A stretch of DNA of 64,000 nt from contig CAXSDH010000009.1 in assembly GCA_964235765.1 (NCBI GenBank), forward strand, positions 5,459 to 69,458, in the 5' to 3' direction. Below the pieces are notes generated by a model that was given only the letters and a program-made list of their open reading frames with translations, had not been told where the DNA came from and ran no database searches. A program made the translations under genes and the position numbers. The stretch comes from JAVVHH01 sp964235765. Its GTDB lineage: Bacteria; Pseudomonadota; Alphaproteobacteria; Acetobacterales; Acetobacteraceae. Below, piece after piece: positions 44,848 to 54,270 of this stretch. The stretch's first letter is position 1, and the number at the start of each line of letters is the position of its first letter.

Positions 44848-46361
44848 TGCCCCAGTTCCCGCGGCGGCTCGGCTGAGCGCAACTGCAAGTCCTTCATCCC
44901 CGCCGCGACCGCCACTGCGACCAGCAGCAACGCCGCGCACACGCCGAACGACAACTGAAACCCGGAGGCCAGCGCCGTGCGTGCGGTGCCCAGGCCGACC
45001 GAGCCCGCTCCGCCCCGCAGCGCACCCAGGTCGATCGCCGGCAACCCGGCTGCCGCCAGGCCAGCGTTGAACCGCGCCGCCAGCAACGACCCCACGATCG
45101 TGCTGCCGAAGGCGCCGCCCATCGAACGCAGGAACAGCAGCGATCCGGTCGCCGCGCCCACATCCCGCCGGCCCGCCGCGCTCTGCACCTGCATCAGCAC
45201 AGTCGGCATGGTCGTGCCGATGCCGATTCCGAGCAGCGCCGACGCCGGCAGCACGAGCCATAACGAGGCGCCCCCGGTCATCGCCGCTAGCGACGCGAAC
45301 CCGGCCACGCAAGCGGTGAGCCCGGCCAGGACGATGCCCTTCGTGCGCCCGATCCGCCGCGCGACGCTGCCGGCCGCGAAGGCTCCCAAGACGCTGAAGG
45401 CGAGGAACGGCATGACCAGCAGACCGGAGGCGGACGCATCACGCCCCAGCACCAGTTGAAAGTAGAGCGGCAGGAGGAAGCTTCCGCCGAACAGGCCGAG
45501 CGAGGTGAAGAATGCGATCAGCACCCCGCGCAGGAAGCTGGGGTTGCCGAACAGATGCGGCGGCAGGATCGGGTCGGCCGCCCGCCGCTCGTGCCACACC
45601 AGCCCGGCCACCATCAACAGCCCGAACCCGCCCATTCCAAGGATCGGCGGAGACATCCAGGGCAGTTCCACGCCGCCCCAGCTCAGCATCAGCAGCCATG
45701 ACGTGACGCCCAGCACCAGCAGGGCCGCGCCCCCTCCATCGATCCGCGCGGGGCGCCGTTGCTGCTGGATTACGCCCAGCGCGCGGTGGCACAGCCACAT
45801 CGCCAGGAGCCCGATGGGCAGGTTGGCCCAGAAGATCCAGCGCCACGAAAGGTGGTCCGTCACCCAGCCGCCCAGGATGGGCCCGGCGATCGACGAGACG
45901 CCCCACATCGAGGCCATGTAGCCTTGATACCGCCCCCGCTCGCGCGGCGCGACGACATCGGCCACCGCCGCCTGCGACATGGCGAACAGCGCCGCGCCGC
46001 CAAGCCCTTGCACGGCACGGGCGATGATCAGTTGCGGCAGGCTTTGCGCGAAGCCGCACCCGAGGCTCGCCACGATGAACAGCGCCAGCCCAGGCAGCAG
46101 CAAGGCGCGCCGCCCATAGGTGTCCGACAGCTTGCCGATGATGGGCGTGGCTGCGGTGCTGGTCAGCAGGTAGGCGGTGACGATCCACGCCAGGTGCCCG
46201 AAGGCGTTCAGGTCCGCCGCCATCGCCGGCACCGCCGGGATGATCACGGTCTGGTCGAGCGACGCCAGGAAGATGCACAGCATGATCCCGGTGACCACCC
46301 GGAGGATCTGCTGATGGGTGTAAACCGGGGCTTGGGTTTCGATCGGCGGCGCTACGTCCAT
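44844..46361 (-). CDS. MFS transporter, DHA2 (EmrB/QacA) drug-efflux type
   Basis: A 505-residue inner-membrane proton antiporter with about 14 helices. Opening helix LRVVTGIMLCIFLASLDQTVIIPAVP, motif A-like GKLSDTYGRRALLLPG, motif C region SSIAGPILGGWVTD and RARAVQGLGG-like segment (ARAVQGLGGAALFAMSQAA) identify the DHA2 group. It probably exports toxic organic compounds. The ATG at 46361 fits the family N-terminus; the frame continues to 46508. A 197-bp gap upstream holds no recognisable gene, only its promoter region and the end of the SDR unit. Confidence 0.9.
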   Translation of the reverse strand: MDVAPPIETQAPVYTHQQILRVVTGIMLCIFLASLDQTVIIPAVPAMAADLNAFGHLAWIVTAYLLTSTAATPIIGKLSDTYGRRALLLPGLALFIVASLGCGFAQSLPQLIIARAVQGLGGAALFAMSQAAVADVVAPRERGRYQGYMASMWGVSSIAGPILGGWVTDHLSWRWIFWANLPIGLLAMWLCHRALGVIQQQRRPARIDGGGAALLVLGVTSWLLMLSWGGVELPWMSPPILGMGGFGLLMVAGLVWHERRAADPILPPHLFGNPSFLRGVLIAFFTSLGLFGGSFLLPLYFQLVLGRDASASGLLVMPFLAFSVLGAFAAGSVARRIGRTKGIVLAGLTACVAGFASLAAMTGGASLWLVLPASALLGIGIGTTMPTVLMQVQSAAGRRDVGAATGSLLFLRSMGGAFGSTIVGSLLAARFNAGLAAAGLPAIDLGALRGGAGSVGLGTARTALASGFQLSFGVCAALLLVAVAVAAGMKDLQLRSAEPPRELGH

Positions 46362-46558
46362 TCCGAGAGGGATACTCCTGCGGACGGGTCCCGTCAGCCC
46401 TGCATATCCGGCGCCGGGCCGCGAGTGGGGTCCAACCCTGGCTGCCTGCGCGGTTGCCGGCCTGAACGAACCTCCTCGGCGAGTTGATCCATCTCGCGCG
46501 CAAACCACGGCCGCGCCGTCCCGGCGGCCTGCGCGCGACGGGCGAGATGCCGCACCGG

Positions 46559-47338
46559 CTAGGACTTCGCCGAGCCGGGTTCGGCCATTTTGCGGTGCAG
46601 TTCGGCCAGCACCGGCGCCGGCGTCACATGGGCCACCGCCGCCTGGATCTTGTTCTTCCAGCCAGCGACGACATGGCCCTCATCAGCCATCATCGCGTCC
46701 CACCCGGTCTGCGCCACCGTGGCGGCGTCATCCTTCTTGGAGGTGCCGACGCTCGTGTCCATCAGTTGCGCGCGCTTGAAGAACTCCGTCTCGGTCGGGC
46801 CGGGCATGAGGCACGTCACGGTGACGCCGCTATCCTTCAGCTCCGCGCGCAGCGCCTCGGAGAAGGAATCGAGATACGCCTTGGAGGCGTTGTAGACCGC
46901 CTGGAAAGTGCCCGGCATGAACCCAGCGATGGAGCCGGTGATCAAGATCCGGCCCTTGCCGCTGTGGCGCATGCCGCCGGCGACCTTGTGCAGCAGGTAG
47001 GTCGTGCCGGTCACGTTGGTGTCGATCACCCGGCGGATTTCCGTCCAGTCCTGGGCAAGGAAAGCGTGCCCGAGGCCGCGCCCGGCATTGGCCAGCAGCG
47101 CCATGACCGGCCGGGCGCCGACGACGCCCAGCAACTTGTCCACGCCCTCGGTCGTCGCGAGGTCCGCCTCGACCGCCTCGACCGTACCGCCGATATGGGC
47201 GGCGGCGCCATGGATCGCAGGTTCGTCGGCAACGATGATCGTCGCATAGCCCTTGCCGGCCGCCAGCTTGGCTAATTCCAGGCCGATGCCGGTGGAAGCG
47301 CCAGTGATGACGGCGAGTGGGCGTGAGCTCTCGGTCAT
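46559..47338 (-). CDS. Short-chain dehydrogenase/reductase
   Basis: A classical SDR of 259 residues using NAD(P)H. Cofactor motif VITGASTGIGLELAKLAA, NAG motif LLANAGRGLG, catalytic Ser in LITGSIAGF and YNASK (YxxxK), with PGPTETEFF after it. The substrate is unknown. It lies 78 bp from the last gene of the glycan operon on the same strand and is probably a separate unit. Confidence 0.92.
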   Translation of the reverse strand: MTESSRPLAVITGASTGIGLELAKLAAGKGYATIIVADEPAIHGAAAHIGGTVEAVEADLATTEGVDKLLGVVGARPVMALLANAGRGLGHAFLAQDWTEIRRVIDTNVTGTTYLLHKVAGGMRHSGKGRILITGSIAGFMPGTFQAVYNASKAYLDSFSEALRAELKDSGVTVTCLMPGPTETEFFKRAQLMDTSVGTSKKDDAATVAQTGWDAMMADEGHVVAGWKNKIQAAVAHVTPAPVLAELHRKMAEPGSAKS

Positions 47339-47416
47339 AGGTCGATATCCCCAGGTGGTTACCGGCCGAGACGCCCCTGGCAGCCTCCCGTTTCCGAGCC
47401 GCGCCTCACGATGCCG

Positions 47417-48496
47417 TTAGCGCGGTGCTAACGCCGGCTCGCGCAGTAGGGCGTCGACGATCACCGCCCGCCGCGCGTAGGTGTGCTCGGCGAGGATGCG
47501 CGCCTGGGCGGCCCTGCCGATCCGGCGCGCTCGCTCGGGCGTCAGATGCCGCAAGTGCTCGGCCACGTCCGCGCCGTCACGGGCCACCAGCACCTCCGTG
47601 TCCGGCCGCAGGAACAATTCGATCCCTTCCCAGGCGTCGGTGATAAGGCAGGCGGCGGCGCCGGCGGCTTCGAACACGCGGGTGGCGGGCGAAAAGCCGA
47701 CGGCCGCCATGCTGTCCCGCGCGACGTTGAGCACCGCTGCGGCCGAGCAGTTGAAGGCGTTGTGGTCGGCCGTGCCGACATGCCCGATCGCCGTTACGTT
47801 GGGCGGCATCGGCTTGTCATGCCAGCCGTTGCCGCCCAGCAGGAACGTCTGGCCCGGGCATCGGGACGCGGCATCGAGGAAGAACGCCGCCACCCGCGCC
47901 TCCCGGTCCGGCAGGCGATTGGCGAGAAAGGCGAGGTCGGCGCGGAAGCGGGGCTCGGGGGCAACCGGATGGTGCGTCGCCGGGTCGAGCGCGTTGTACA
48001 CCGGCACGCAGCGTCGGGCGCCGAGTTCCGTATAGGCCGCGACCACCGGGGGCCCGCCGCCATAGGTCAGCACGAGATCGAGATGGGGCAGCGCGGCCCG
48101 CATCGGGTGCGCGGCGTCGGCGCGGATGGCTTCGAGCGTGGCGGCGGCGTCCACATCCCAGAATATGCGGAGCGCGCCGGGCCGGGCATGTTCGACGATG
48201 CCCGCCAGCAGTTCGTCGTCGAACACGCCCACGCCGCTGGCCTTGATCACCACATCGGCGGCGGCGGCCTCGGCCAGCACCCCGCGCAGCCCATCCGCGG
48301 TCGCGGGATAGACCGTGACGTCAGCGTAGTCCGGCGGCGCGATGTCGCGATGGCTCTGCCGGTCGAAAGCGTCCGGTTCGTAGAAGGCGATGCTATGCCC
48401 CAGCGGCGCCAGGGCGCTCAGCATGCCGCGGTAATAGGTGGCCGCACCGTTCCAATAGGACGACAGCAGGCTCGACCCGTAGAAGGCGATCTTCAT
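47417..48496 (-). CDS. CgeB-like glycosyltransferase (second)
   Basis: A 359-residue GT-B-type protein resembling the CgeB/DUF3880-type glycosyltransferases. It opens MKIAFYGSSLLSSYWNGAATYYRGMLSAL. A middle block IFWDVDAAATLEAI and LVLTYGGGPPVVAAYTELGARRCVPVYNALDP and a C-terminal block LNVARDSMAAVGFSPATRVFEAAGAAACLITD (donor-site region) follow. ATG overlaps the upstream gene (ATGA). Last gene of a six-gene operon with epimerases and a B12-radical SAM protein. The sugar is unknown. Confidence 0.83.
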   Translation of the reverse strand: MKIAFYGSSLLSSYWNGAATYYRGMLSALAPLGHSIAFYEPDAFDRQSHRDIAPPDYADVTVYPATADGLRGVLAEAAAADVVIKASGVGVFDDELLAGIVEHARPGALRIFWDVDAAATLEAIRADAAHPMRAALPHLDLVLTYGGGPPVVAAYTELGARRCVPVYNALDPATHHPVAPEPRFRADLAFLANRLPDREARVAAFFLDAASRCPGQTFLLGGNGWHDKPMPPNVTAIGHVGTADHNAFNCSAAAVLNVARDSMAAVGFSPATRVFEAAGAAACLITDAWEGIELFLRPDTEVLVARDGADVAEHLRHLTPERARRIGRAAQARILAEHTYARRAVIVDALLREPALAPR

Positions 48497-49584
48497 CGGG
48501 CATCAAGCCTTTCCAGGATATGCAGCAGTTCATCGACCCGGTGTGCGCAGGTGTGGCGCGCCCGGATCGTCGCCAGCCCATGGGCGGCCAGGCCGGCCCG
48601 GAGTTCGGGATCCCGGGTCAGTGCCCCGAGATAGGCCTGCATCGCCCCACCGTCGGCGGCCACCAGGTAGTCCGTGCCTGGCGTGAACAGGCCCTCGGAG
48701 TCGTCCCATGGGGCCGAGATGAGCGGGATGCCGCACGCGAGGGCCTCGAACACGCGGATGGTTGGGATGCCGGGCAGGCTCGTCGTGTAGAAGCGGCGGG
48801 GCACGTGCACGGTCAGCAGGTGCTGCGCGAACACTTCCGGCGCACGATGGTTCGGCAGCCACGAGCGGTAATGCGCGCCGTAGCGGGCCAGCAGCGCCCG
48901 GGCCTCGTCAGGGTAGCGGACGCCGTAGACGTCGAGCGGCAGGTGCAGCGCGGCCGTCGGTTGCAGCAGGAACGCCTCCAGTTCGGCGGTCCGCTCGCCG
49001 TCTCCCCAATTGCCGATCCAGACCGCGCCTTGGCGCGCCGTCTCGGCTGCAGGCGGATGGAACAGCCGGATGTCGGCCGCCTCGTGCCAAACGAACACGC
49101 GGCCACCCCAGCCCCAGCCGCGATACACCTCCGCCAGGGTTTCCCCAAAGGCCAGCACGCCATCGTACCCGTCGAGATCGTAGGCGCGCATCGCCGCGGG
49201 ATCGCTCACGGCGCGGTGGTGCGTGTCATGGAACAGCAAGGTGAACGCCCCGCCGGCTTTCCGCAGGGCGGCGATGCGCGCGACGAGGCCGGGCTCGTTC
49301 CATTCATGCACGATGACGACGTCTGCGCCGCCGGTCAGCAATGCCGGGTCGGCGCCGGGCGCATACACCGTGCTGGCCAGTTCGGGATAGGCGGCGGACC
49401 ACGCCTGCGCCGCCTCGAGGCCCGCATCCTGCTCGAGGTTGTGGCGGCTCCAAGCGCCGGCCGGCTCGTACGCGGTAACGTCATGGCCGCGCGCCACCAG
49501 ATCCCGCAACACGCCGCGGAGGAAGTGGGCGTTGCCGTGGTTCCAGCACGAGGCGAGCGAATGGGTAAAGTAGACGAAGCGCAT
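48493..49584 (-). CDS. CgeB-like glycosyltransferase (first)
   Basis: A 363-residue protein of the same type as its neighbour. It opens MRFVYFTHSLASCWNHGNAHFLRGVLRDLVARGHDV; the family middle block is VLAFGETLAEVYRGWGWGGRVFVWHEAADIRLF; the C-terminal block is PTIRVFEALACGIPLISAPW. Only loosely similar to the second copy, so an old duplication or independent recruitment. Its ATG shares one base with the GT4 stop (TGATG). Confidence 0.83.
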   Translation of the reverse strand: MRFVYFTHSLASCWNHGNAHFLRGVLRDLVARGHDVTAYEPAGAWSRHNLEQDAGLEAAQAWSAAYPELASTVYAPGADPALLTGGADVVIVHEWNEPGLVARIAALRKAGGAFTLLFHDTHHRAVSDPAAMRAYDLDGYDGVLAFGETLAEVYRGWGWGGRVFVWHEAADIRLFHPPAAETARQGAVWIGNWGDGERTAELEAFLLQPTAALHLPLDVYGVRYPDEARALLARYGAHYRSWLPNHRAPEVFAQHLLTVHVPRRFYTTSLPGIPTIRVFEALACGIPLISAPWDDSEGLFTPGTDYLVAADGGAMQAYLGALTRDPELRAGLAAHGLATIRARHTCAHRVDELLHILERLDAR

Positions 49585-50672
49585 CAGACGCAGGCGCCGA
49601 CGCTGCGATGGGTGTCGAGCGTGGCGCGGACCATCGCATCGATCGTGTAGCGCGCCGCTCTCTCCTGGGCGCCGCCATCACCGGGCTGGTCCAGGGCTGC
49701 ACGAAGGGCCGGCAGCAGCGCCGCCTCGTTGGCCACCAGGGTTGCAGCACCGTCCCAGAGTTCGCGAAAGCTCGGAATGTCGGACAGCACGAGCCGCATG
49801 CCGGCCCGCGCGGCCTCAAGCACAGCGAGGCCAAACGGCTCGTAGCGCGCCATGGAGCAGAACACCGACGCCCGGGCGAAGGCGCCCGCCATGCCTGCGA
49901 GGTCGAGCGTGCCGAGAAGATCGAGGTTCGGCAACGAGATCGCCTCGCCGTTCGGCCCGTTGATGGGCCCGGCCGCCCGGACAGGCGCGCCAACATGCGG
50001 CGCAACGCGGTCGAGCGCCGCAACCCCCTTCCCCTCATCCCACAATCGGCCGGCCGTCAATATTGCGCGTGGCCGCTGCTTGTTCTCACGCTGCCGGAAC
50101 GGGGCGCCGTTATGCACGACGCGGACCGGCACCGGTCCATAAGCCTGCTGCAACGCCGCCGCGTGCGCCGCAGAGGGCGCAATCACCGCCGCAGCCCTGC
50201 GCAAGCCCTCCGCCGCCGCCGCCGTCCGCCATCGGAAATCCGGGGGCATGGGGCCGCCCCGCACGGCCTGCCACCAGGTGGCCACGCAGGAATGCGCCAC
50301 CGCCACCACGGGCGCGGGCCACGGCCCGTGCTCCTGGCCTTGGCCCACCAGCGCCGGCGCATGCAGGTGCACGCTGGCCGCGCCCGCCTCCGCCGCAAGG
50401 CGGATCAGCCCGGCGGTGGCGTGCGCCAGGTCGGCCGGACCCTCTGCTGTCCAGTCCAGCGGCAGGCCGGTCTGCACGAGCCGCAGCCTCGCCGCCGCGG
50501 CTTCCGCGCGCTGCGACTGGCTCGGCTCCGGCCCCAGCACCGCGAGCAGCGTGGGCACGCCCCGTTCCGCAAAGCCGGCCGCGAGATCCAGAGTGTAGCG
50601 CCAGACACCACCCACCGCGTCCGTCGTCATCAGCACACGGGGTTGGCCGCCGGCGTTCAGCCCCTCAGGCAC
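49584..50672 (-). CDS. Glycosyltransferase family 4, GTG start
   Basis: A 362-residue GT-B glycosyltransferase. N-half: RVLMTTDAVGGVWRYTLDLAAGFAERGV. C-half: AILTAGRLWDEGKGVAALDRVAP and the EX7E region YEPFGLAVLEAARAGMRLVLSD. The GTG at 50672 has GGAG 5 nt upstream and lies 16 bp inside the end of the radical SAM gene, so translation is coupled. Donor and acceptor unknown. Confidence 0.88.
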   Translation of the reverse strand: MPEGLNAGGQPRVLMTTDAVGGVWRYTLDLAAGFAERGVPTLLAVLGPEPSQSQRAEAAAARLRLVQTGLPLDWTAEGPADLAHATAGLIRLAAEAGAASVHLHAPALVGQGQEHGPWPAPVVAVAHSCVATWWQAVRGGPMPPDFRWRTAAAAEGLRRAAAVIAPSAAHAAALQQAYGPVPVRVVHNGAPFRQRENKQRPRAILTAGRLWDEGKGVAALDRVAPHVGAPVRAAGPINGPNGEAISLPNLDLLGTLDLAGMAGAFARASVFCSMARYEPFGLAVLEAARAGMRLVLSDIPSFRELWDGAATLVANEAALLPALRAALDQPGDGGAQERAARYTIDAMVRATLDTHRSVGACV

Positions 50673-51949
50673 GCCTGCTCCAGCTCGGGCAGCGGCAGCG
50701 GGCGGTCCTCCTGGATGTCGGAGAAGCGGCTGAACTGGCCGAGATAGTGCGTGTGCGCCCGCTCCCAGGCCTGGTCATCGGGCAGGCCGAACAGGCGGCG
50801 GTAATCGGGCGAGCTGGGATAGGGATAGAGCGGCACCGGGTCATTGGCCCACACGCCGTTCGCCTTCAGGCCGTCACGCCAGGCCGCCACCATCACCGCG
50901 TCGTCGTCCGCCACTTCGAGCAGGTTGGCCTGGACGAACGGTACGTACCGCCGGGCCAGCACCAGAAGGCCGGCCAACTCGTCGGTGGTCAGCTTGCATC
51001 GCTTGTCGAGCGCGGCGCGGCCGTCTTCCGTCAGGCTTTCCACCCCGGCCTCTATGGACACGCAGCCCGCGCGGCCCAGCAACTCCAGCATCTCGGGCTT
51101 CCAAAGGTCGATCCGCGTCTGCACGCCGAACTGGATGGGGCGCGCGACCAGCGCCTCGAGCAGGGCGCGGTTGGGCAGGAAGATCTCGTCGATGAAATAG
51201 AGGTATTGCACCCCTTGCGCGACCAGGCCGTCGATCTCGGTCAGCAGCGGGCCCAGGTCGCGCCGGCGATACTTGTCGCGGAAGTCGATCTTGGCGCAGA
51301 AGCTGCATGAATAGGGACAGCCGCGCGATGCCTCGACCTCGGCTCCGGGCCCCTCGGCCGGGCGGTCGAAGCGGTGATGATGGTGGTGGTGCCGCCGCAC
51401 CCATTCATCGGGCCAGCGCAACGCGGGCTGGCCGGTGAAGCGCGTCGCCTGCGGGCCGCCGGACTGGCGCAACACGCCGGCACGCAGCACGGCGGTGCCG
51501 GGCACCTCCCCGGGAACGCCGCCGGCCGCCAAGGCAGCGACCACCTCCTCGCACTCGCCCATGACGACCGCCGCCACGCCCAGCTTGGCGAGCGTGGCGG
51601 CCGGCGTGGCCGACCCGTGCGGCCCCACCGCCACCGTCAGGCCGCCCTGGCCACCCAAGGCCTCCAGCATCTCACGCGGCACCCGCAATTCTGGGGGCGC
51701 GCATCGCCAGAACAGGTAACTCGGCGCGGTGGCCACCACGGTCATCGCGGGTTCGAACCGGCGCACCTCCCCGCCCAGTTCGGCGTAGCTCTGGCCCATG
51801 AGGTGGCCGTCCAGCATCAGGACTTCGTGGCCATCCCGTTCCAGCAACGCCCGGCAATAGCCTAGTTCCAAAGGTAAGTGCGGCTCGCGGCACCCGAAGT
51901 AGATGCTGCCCTGGAATGTCCAGGGCGGGTTGACCAGGGCGACCTTCAT
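50657..51949 (-). CDS. B12-binding domain radical SAM protein of a glycan operon
   Basis: A 430-residue enzyme. An N-terminal cobalamin-binding domain carries the base-off motif DGHLMG (DxHxxG, residues 47-52). The radical SAM domain has the CxxxCxxC cluster motif in CPYSCSFC near residues 209-216, then YLYFIDEIFLPNRALLEALVARPIQFGVQTRIDLW. Between them is a natural run of six His (residues about 184-191). Radical SAM enzymes with B12 often methylate unactivated carbons; I recall a family of this type tied to oligosaccharide clusters in rhizobia ('rhizo-twelve'), but could not check. Flanked by epimerases and glycosyltransferases with overlaps. Confidence 0.88.
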   Translation of the reverse strand: MKVALVNPPWTFQGSIYFGCREPHLPLELGYCRALLERDGHEVLMLDGHLMGQSYAELGGEVRRFEPAMTVVATAPSYLFWRCAPPELRVPREMLEALGGQGGLTVAVGPHGSATPAATLAKLGVAAVVMGECEEVVAALAAGGVPGEVPGTAVLRAGVLRQSGGPQATRFTGQPALRWPDEWVRRHHHHHHRFDRPAEGPGAEVEASRGCPYSCSFCAKIDFRDKYRRRDLGPLLTEIDGLVAQGVQYLYFIDEIFLPNRALLEALVARPIQFGVQTRIDLWKPEMLELLGRAGCVSIEAGVESLTEDGRAALDKRCKLTTDELAGLLVLARRYVPFVQANLLEVADDDAVMVAAWRDGLKANGVWANDPVPLYPYPSSPDYRRLFGLPDDQAWERAHTHYLGQFSRFSDIQEDRPLPLPELEQACLRG

Positions 51950-52995
51950 TGCGCAGCGGTCTCCAGCACTTGCCGCTCGCCGGCGATCCAGGTCGCCAGG
52001 CGGCGCAAGCCATCCCGCCAGTCCACGGCCGGGCCGAGCGCCAGGGCGTGGCGGGCGCGGCCGGTGTCGGCTACGAAGTATCGCTGGTCGCCGGGCCGCC
52101 AGTCGGAGAACCGCAGGTCGGGCACGCGGCCGGTGACCTCGCCGATTTCGGCCAGCACTTGCAGCAGGGTGACCGCGTTGTCCGGCCCGCCGCCCAGGTT
52201 GAACGCCTGGCCGGACACCTGCCCGATGCGCTCCCAGGCGGCCAAGTAGGCATCCACCGCGTCGTCCACGTACAGCACGTCCCGCACCTGGCGCCCATCG
52301 CCGTAGATGCTGATCGGCCGGCCAGCCTGCACGGAATACAGGAAATGGGCGAGCCATCCCTGGTCCTCGGTGCCGAGCTGGCGCGGGCCGTAGATGCAAC
52401 TCATCCGCAGCACGCAGGCGGGCACGCCGTAGCCCCGGGCGTAATCGAGCACATACTGGTCGGCCGCTCCCTTGGAGCAGCCGTAGGGCGTGTAGAAGCT
52501 GAGCGGCCGGTCCTCGCCGATCCCCCGCGCGCGGAGGCCCGGATCTTCCGGCAGATAGGCGTCGCCGTCCCGCGCGAGCGGGATGTCGGCGAGGTTGCCG
52601 TACACCTTGTTGGTGCTGGCGAACACGATCGGCGGCGGCACGGCCTGCCGGCGGATCGCCTCCAGCACGTGCAAGGTGCCGCGCAGGTTGACGTCAAAAT
52701 CCCCCTCGGGGTCGGCCAGGCTGGTCGTGACTGCCACCTGCGCGGCCAGGTGGAACACTGCGCCGGCTGCATCCACCGCGCGGTCGAGCCGGTCGCGGTC
52801 GCGCAGGTCGGCGATGATCGGGGTGATACGGCTTCCGTGGCGGCGGCGCAGCCAGTCCAGGTTCGCCTCTACGCCCGGCCGGGCCAAGGCGTCGAACACC
52901 AGAACATCCCGGCCCATCCCGGCCAGCCGGTCCGCCAAGTTGCTGCCGATGAATCCGGCGCCGCCGGTGACCAGGACGGGCCGGGCCGCCATCAT
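51946..52995 (-). CDS. NAD-dependent epimerase/dehydratase (second)
   Basis: An extended SDR of 349 residues acting on a nucleotide sugar. Motifs: VLVTGGAGFIGSNLADRLAG (NAD), HLAAQVAVTTSLADPEGDFDVNLRGTLHVLEAIRR, catalytic YGCSK and the substrate-side RMSCIYGPRQLGTEDQGWLAHF, which recalls CDP-paratose 2-epimerase and similar enzymes. It overlaps both neighbours by 4 bp. The exact sugar is not readable. Confidence 0.9.
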   Translation of the reverse strand: MMAARPVLVTGGAGFIGSNLADRLAGMGRDVLVFDALARPGVEANLDWLRRRHGSRITPIIADLRDRDRLDRAVDAAGAVFHLAAQVAVTTSLADPEGDFDVNLRGTLHVLEAIRRQAVPPPIVFASTNKVYGNLADIPLARDGDAYLPEDPGLRARGIGEDRPLSFYTPYGCSKGAADQYVLDYARGYGVPACVLRMSCIYGPRQLGTEDQGWLAHFLYSVQAGRPISIYGDGRQVRDVLYVDDAVDAYLAAWERIGQVSGQAFNLGGGPDNAVTLLQVLAEIGEVTGRVPDLRFSDWRPGDQRYFVADTGRARHALALGPAVDWRDGLRRLATWIAGERQVLETAAQ

Positions 52996-54104
52996 GCCAC
53001 CAGGCCGCGCTGCTCGAGCTCGCGCCGCGCATCATGCACGCGGTCCTCGGCCTGCTGCTCGCGCACCCAATCGGCCAGCTCGCCCAGGCTGTCATCGAAG
53101 GTGCGGCGCGGCTGGAACCCCAGCACGTCGCGCGCCAGCGAAATGTCAGCAAAGCAGTGGCGGATATCACCGGTGCGGGCCTTGCCCATCACCTCGGGCA
53201 CGAGGTGCGGCACCCCCATGGCCTGCGCCAATGCGGCGCCGACCTGCAAGATGCTGACATCCCGACCGCTGCCGATGTTGAACACCTGGCCCGGCGCGTG
53301 CGGGTGCTCGAGCGCCAGCAGGAAGGCACGCGCCACGTCCTCCACATGGATGAAATCGCGGCGCTGCTCGCCATCCTCGAACACCATCGGGCGCTCGCGG
53401 TTCTGCAGCCGCGACGCAAAGATGGCCAGTACGCCGGTATAGGGATTGGAGAGCGCCTGCCCCGGCCCGAAAACGTTGAACAGCCGCAAGGCCACGCCCT
53501 GCATCCCGTACGCCGGGGCCACCGTCAGCGTGAGCCGCTCCTGCACGTACTTGGTCAGCGCATATACCGAGGCGAGGTTCGGCCGCTTCCACTCCGGCGT
53601 CGCCATGGGCTGGAGAGGCAGGCCATCGGGCCCAACCGGGTCCCATCCCGCGCCGTTGCGCTGCGCGGGACGGGTCACGTCGTCCATCCGCTCCCCGGCG
53701 GCCGAGCGATACAGGCCCTCGCCATAGACGCTCATGGAACTCGCGACCACGACGCGGGACACCGGGTGATCGATCAGCGCCTGGAACAGCACCGCCGTCC
53801 CGCCGTCGTTCACCGAAACGTAGCGGTCGATCGCATACATGCTCTGGCCGACGCCCACCTCGGCCGCCAGGTGGATCACGCTGTCCACCCCGTCGAGCGC
53901 GGCCGTGACCCGGTCGAGGTCGCGCACGTCGGCGCGGATCAGCTCGACCTCGCCCAGCACCGGATGGCGAGAGGCGCTGCGGCTGTGCACCTGCTCGATC
54001 AAGCTGTCGAGCACGCGAACCTCGTAGCCGCGTTGCAGCAGCATGCTGGCCACATGGCACCCGATGAACCCTGCCCCACCCGTTACGAGCACCCGTGTGG
54101 TCAT
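52992..54104 (-). CDS. NAD-dependent epimerase/dehydratase (first), operon head
   Basis: An extended SDR of 370 residues. NAD motif RVLVTGGAGFIGCHVASMLLQ; HLAAEVGVGQSMYAIDRYVSVNDGGTAVLFQAL; YALTK as YxxxK; RLFNVFGPGQALSNPYTGVLAIF for the sugar. The ATG at 54104 has a strong AAGGAGAG 9 nt upstream; the frame continues to 54188 without homology. First gene of the six-gene operon that includes the B12-radical SAM protein. Likely makes the nucleotide sugar used by the downstream transferases. Confidence 0.92.
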   Translation of the reverse strand: MTTRVLVTGGAGFIGCHVASMLLQRGYEVRVLDSLIEQVHSRSASRHPVLGEVELIRADVRDLDRVTAALDGVDSVIHLAAEVGVGQSMYAIDRYVSVNDGGTAVLFQALIDHPVSRVVVASSMSVYGEGLYRSAAGERMDDVTRPAQRNGAGWDPVGPDGLPLQPMATPEWKRPNLASVYALTKYVQERLTLTVAPAYGMQGVALRLFNVFGPGQALSNPYTGVLAIFASRLQNRERPMVFEDGEQRRDFIHVEDVARAFLLALEHPHAPGQVFNIGSGRDVSILQVGAALAQAMGVPHLVPEVMGKARTGDIRHCFADISLARDVLGFQPRRTFDDSLGELADWVREQQAEDRVHDARRELEQRGLVA

Positions 54105-54270
54105 GCCTACGATCTCTCCTTCGCCGAGCGTAACTTCATCTACAAAGCCGCCCCTCGGGGCAACCCCCCGAATGCTGAGCTGTCTCACAAACGCGCTTGT
54201 AGCCTCGCTTTTTAAGGGCAGAGCCGGCCGGAACGCTCACAATCTCGTGATCGCAGTAGTGAGGAAATGG
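54105..54270 (-). promoter_or_regulatory. Leader region of the glycan operon
   Basis: The 166-bp gap before the operon head. It is richer in A/T than its surroundings (a TTAAAAAG stretch on the minus strand near 54211). It contains a GCCCC-GA-GGGGC stem-loop near 54160 and AAGGAGAG at 54114-54121. A promoter is expected here, but no convincing -35/-10 pair was found. Confidence 0.35.
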
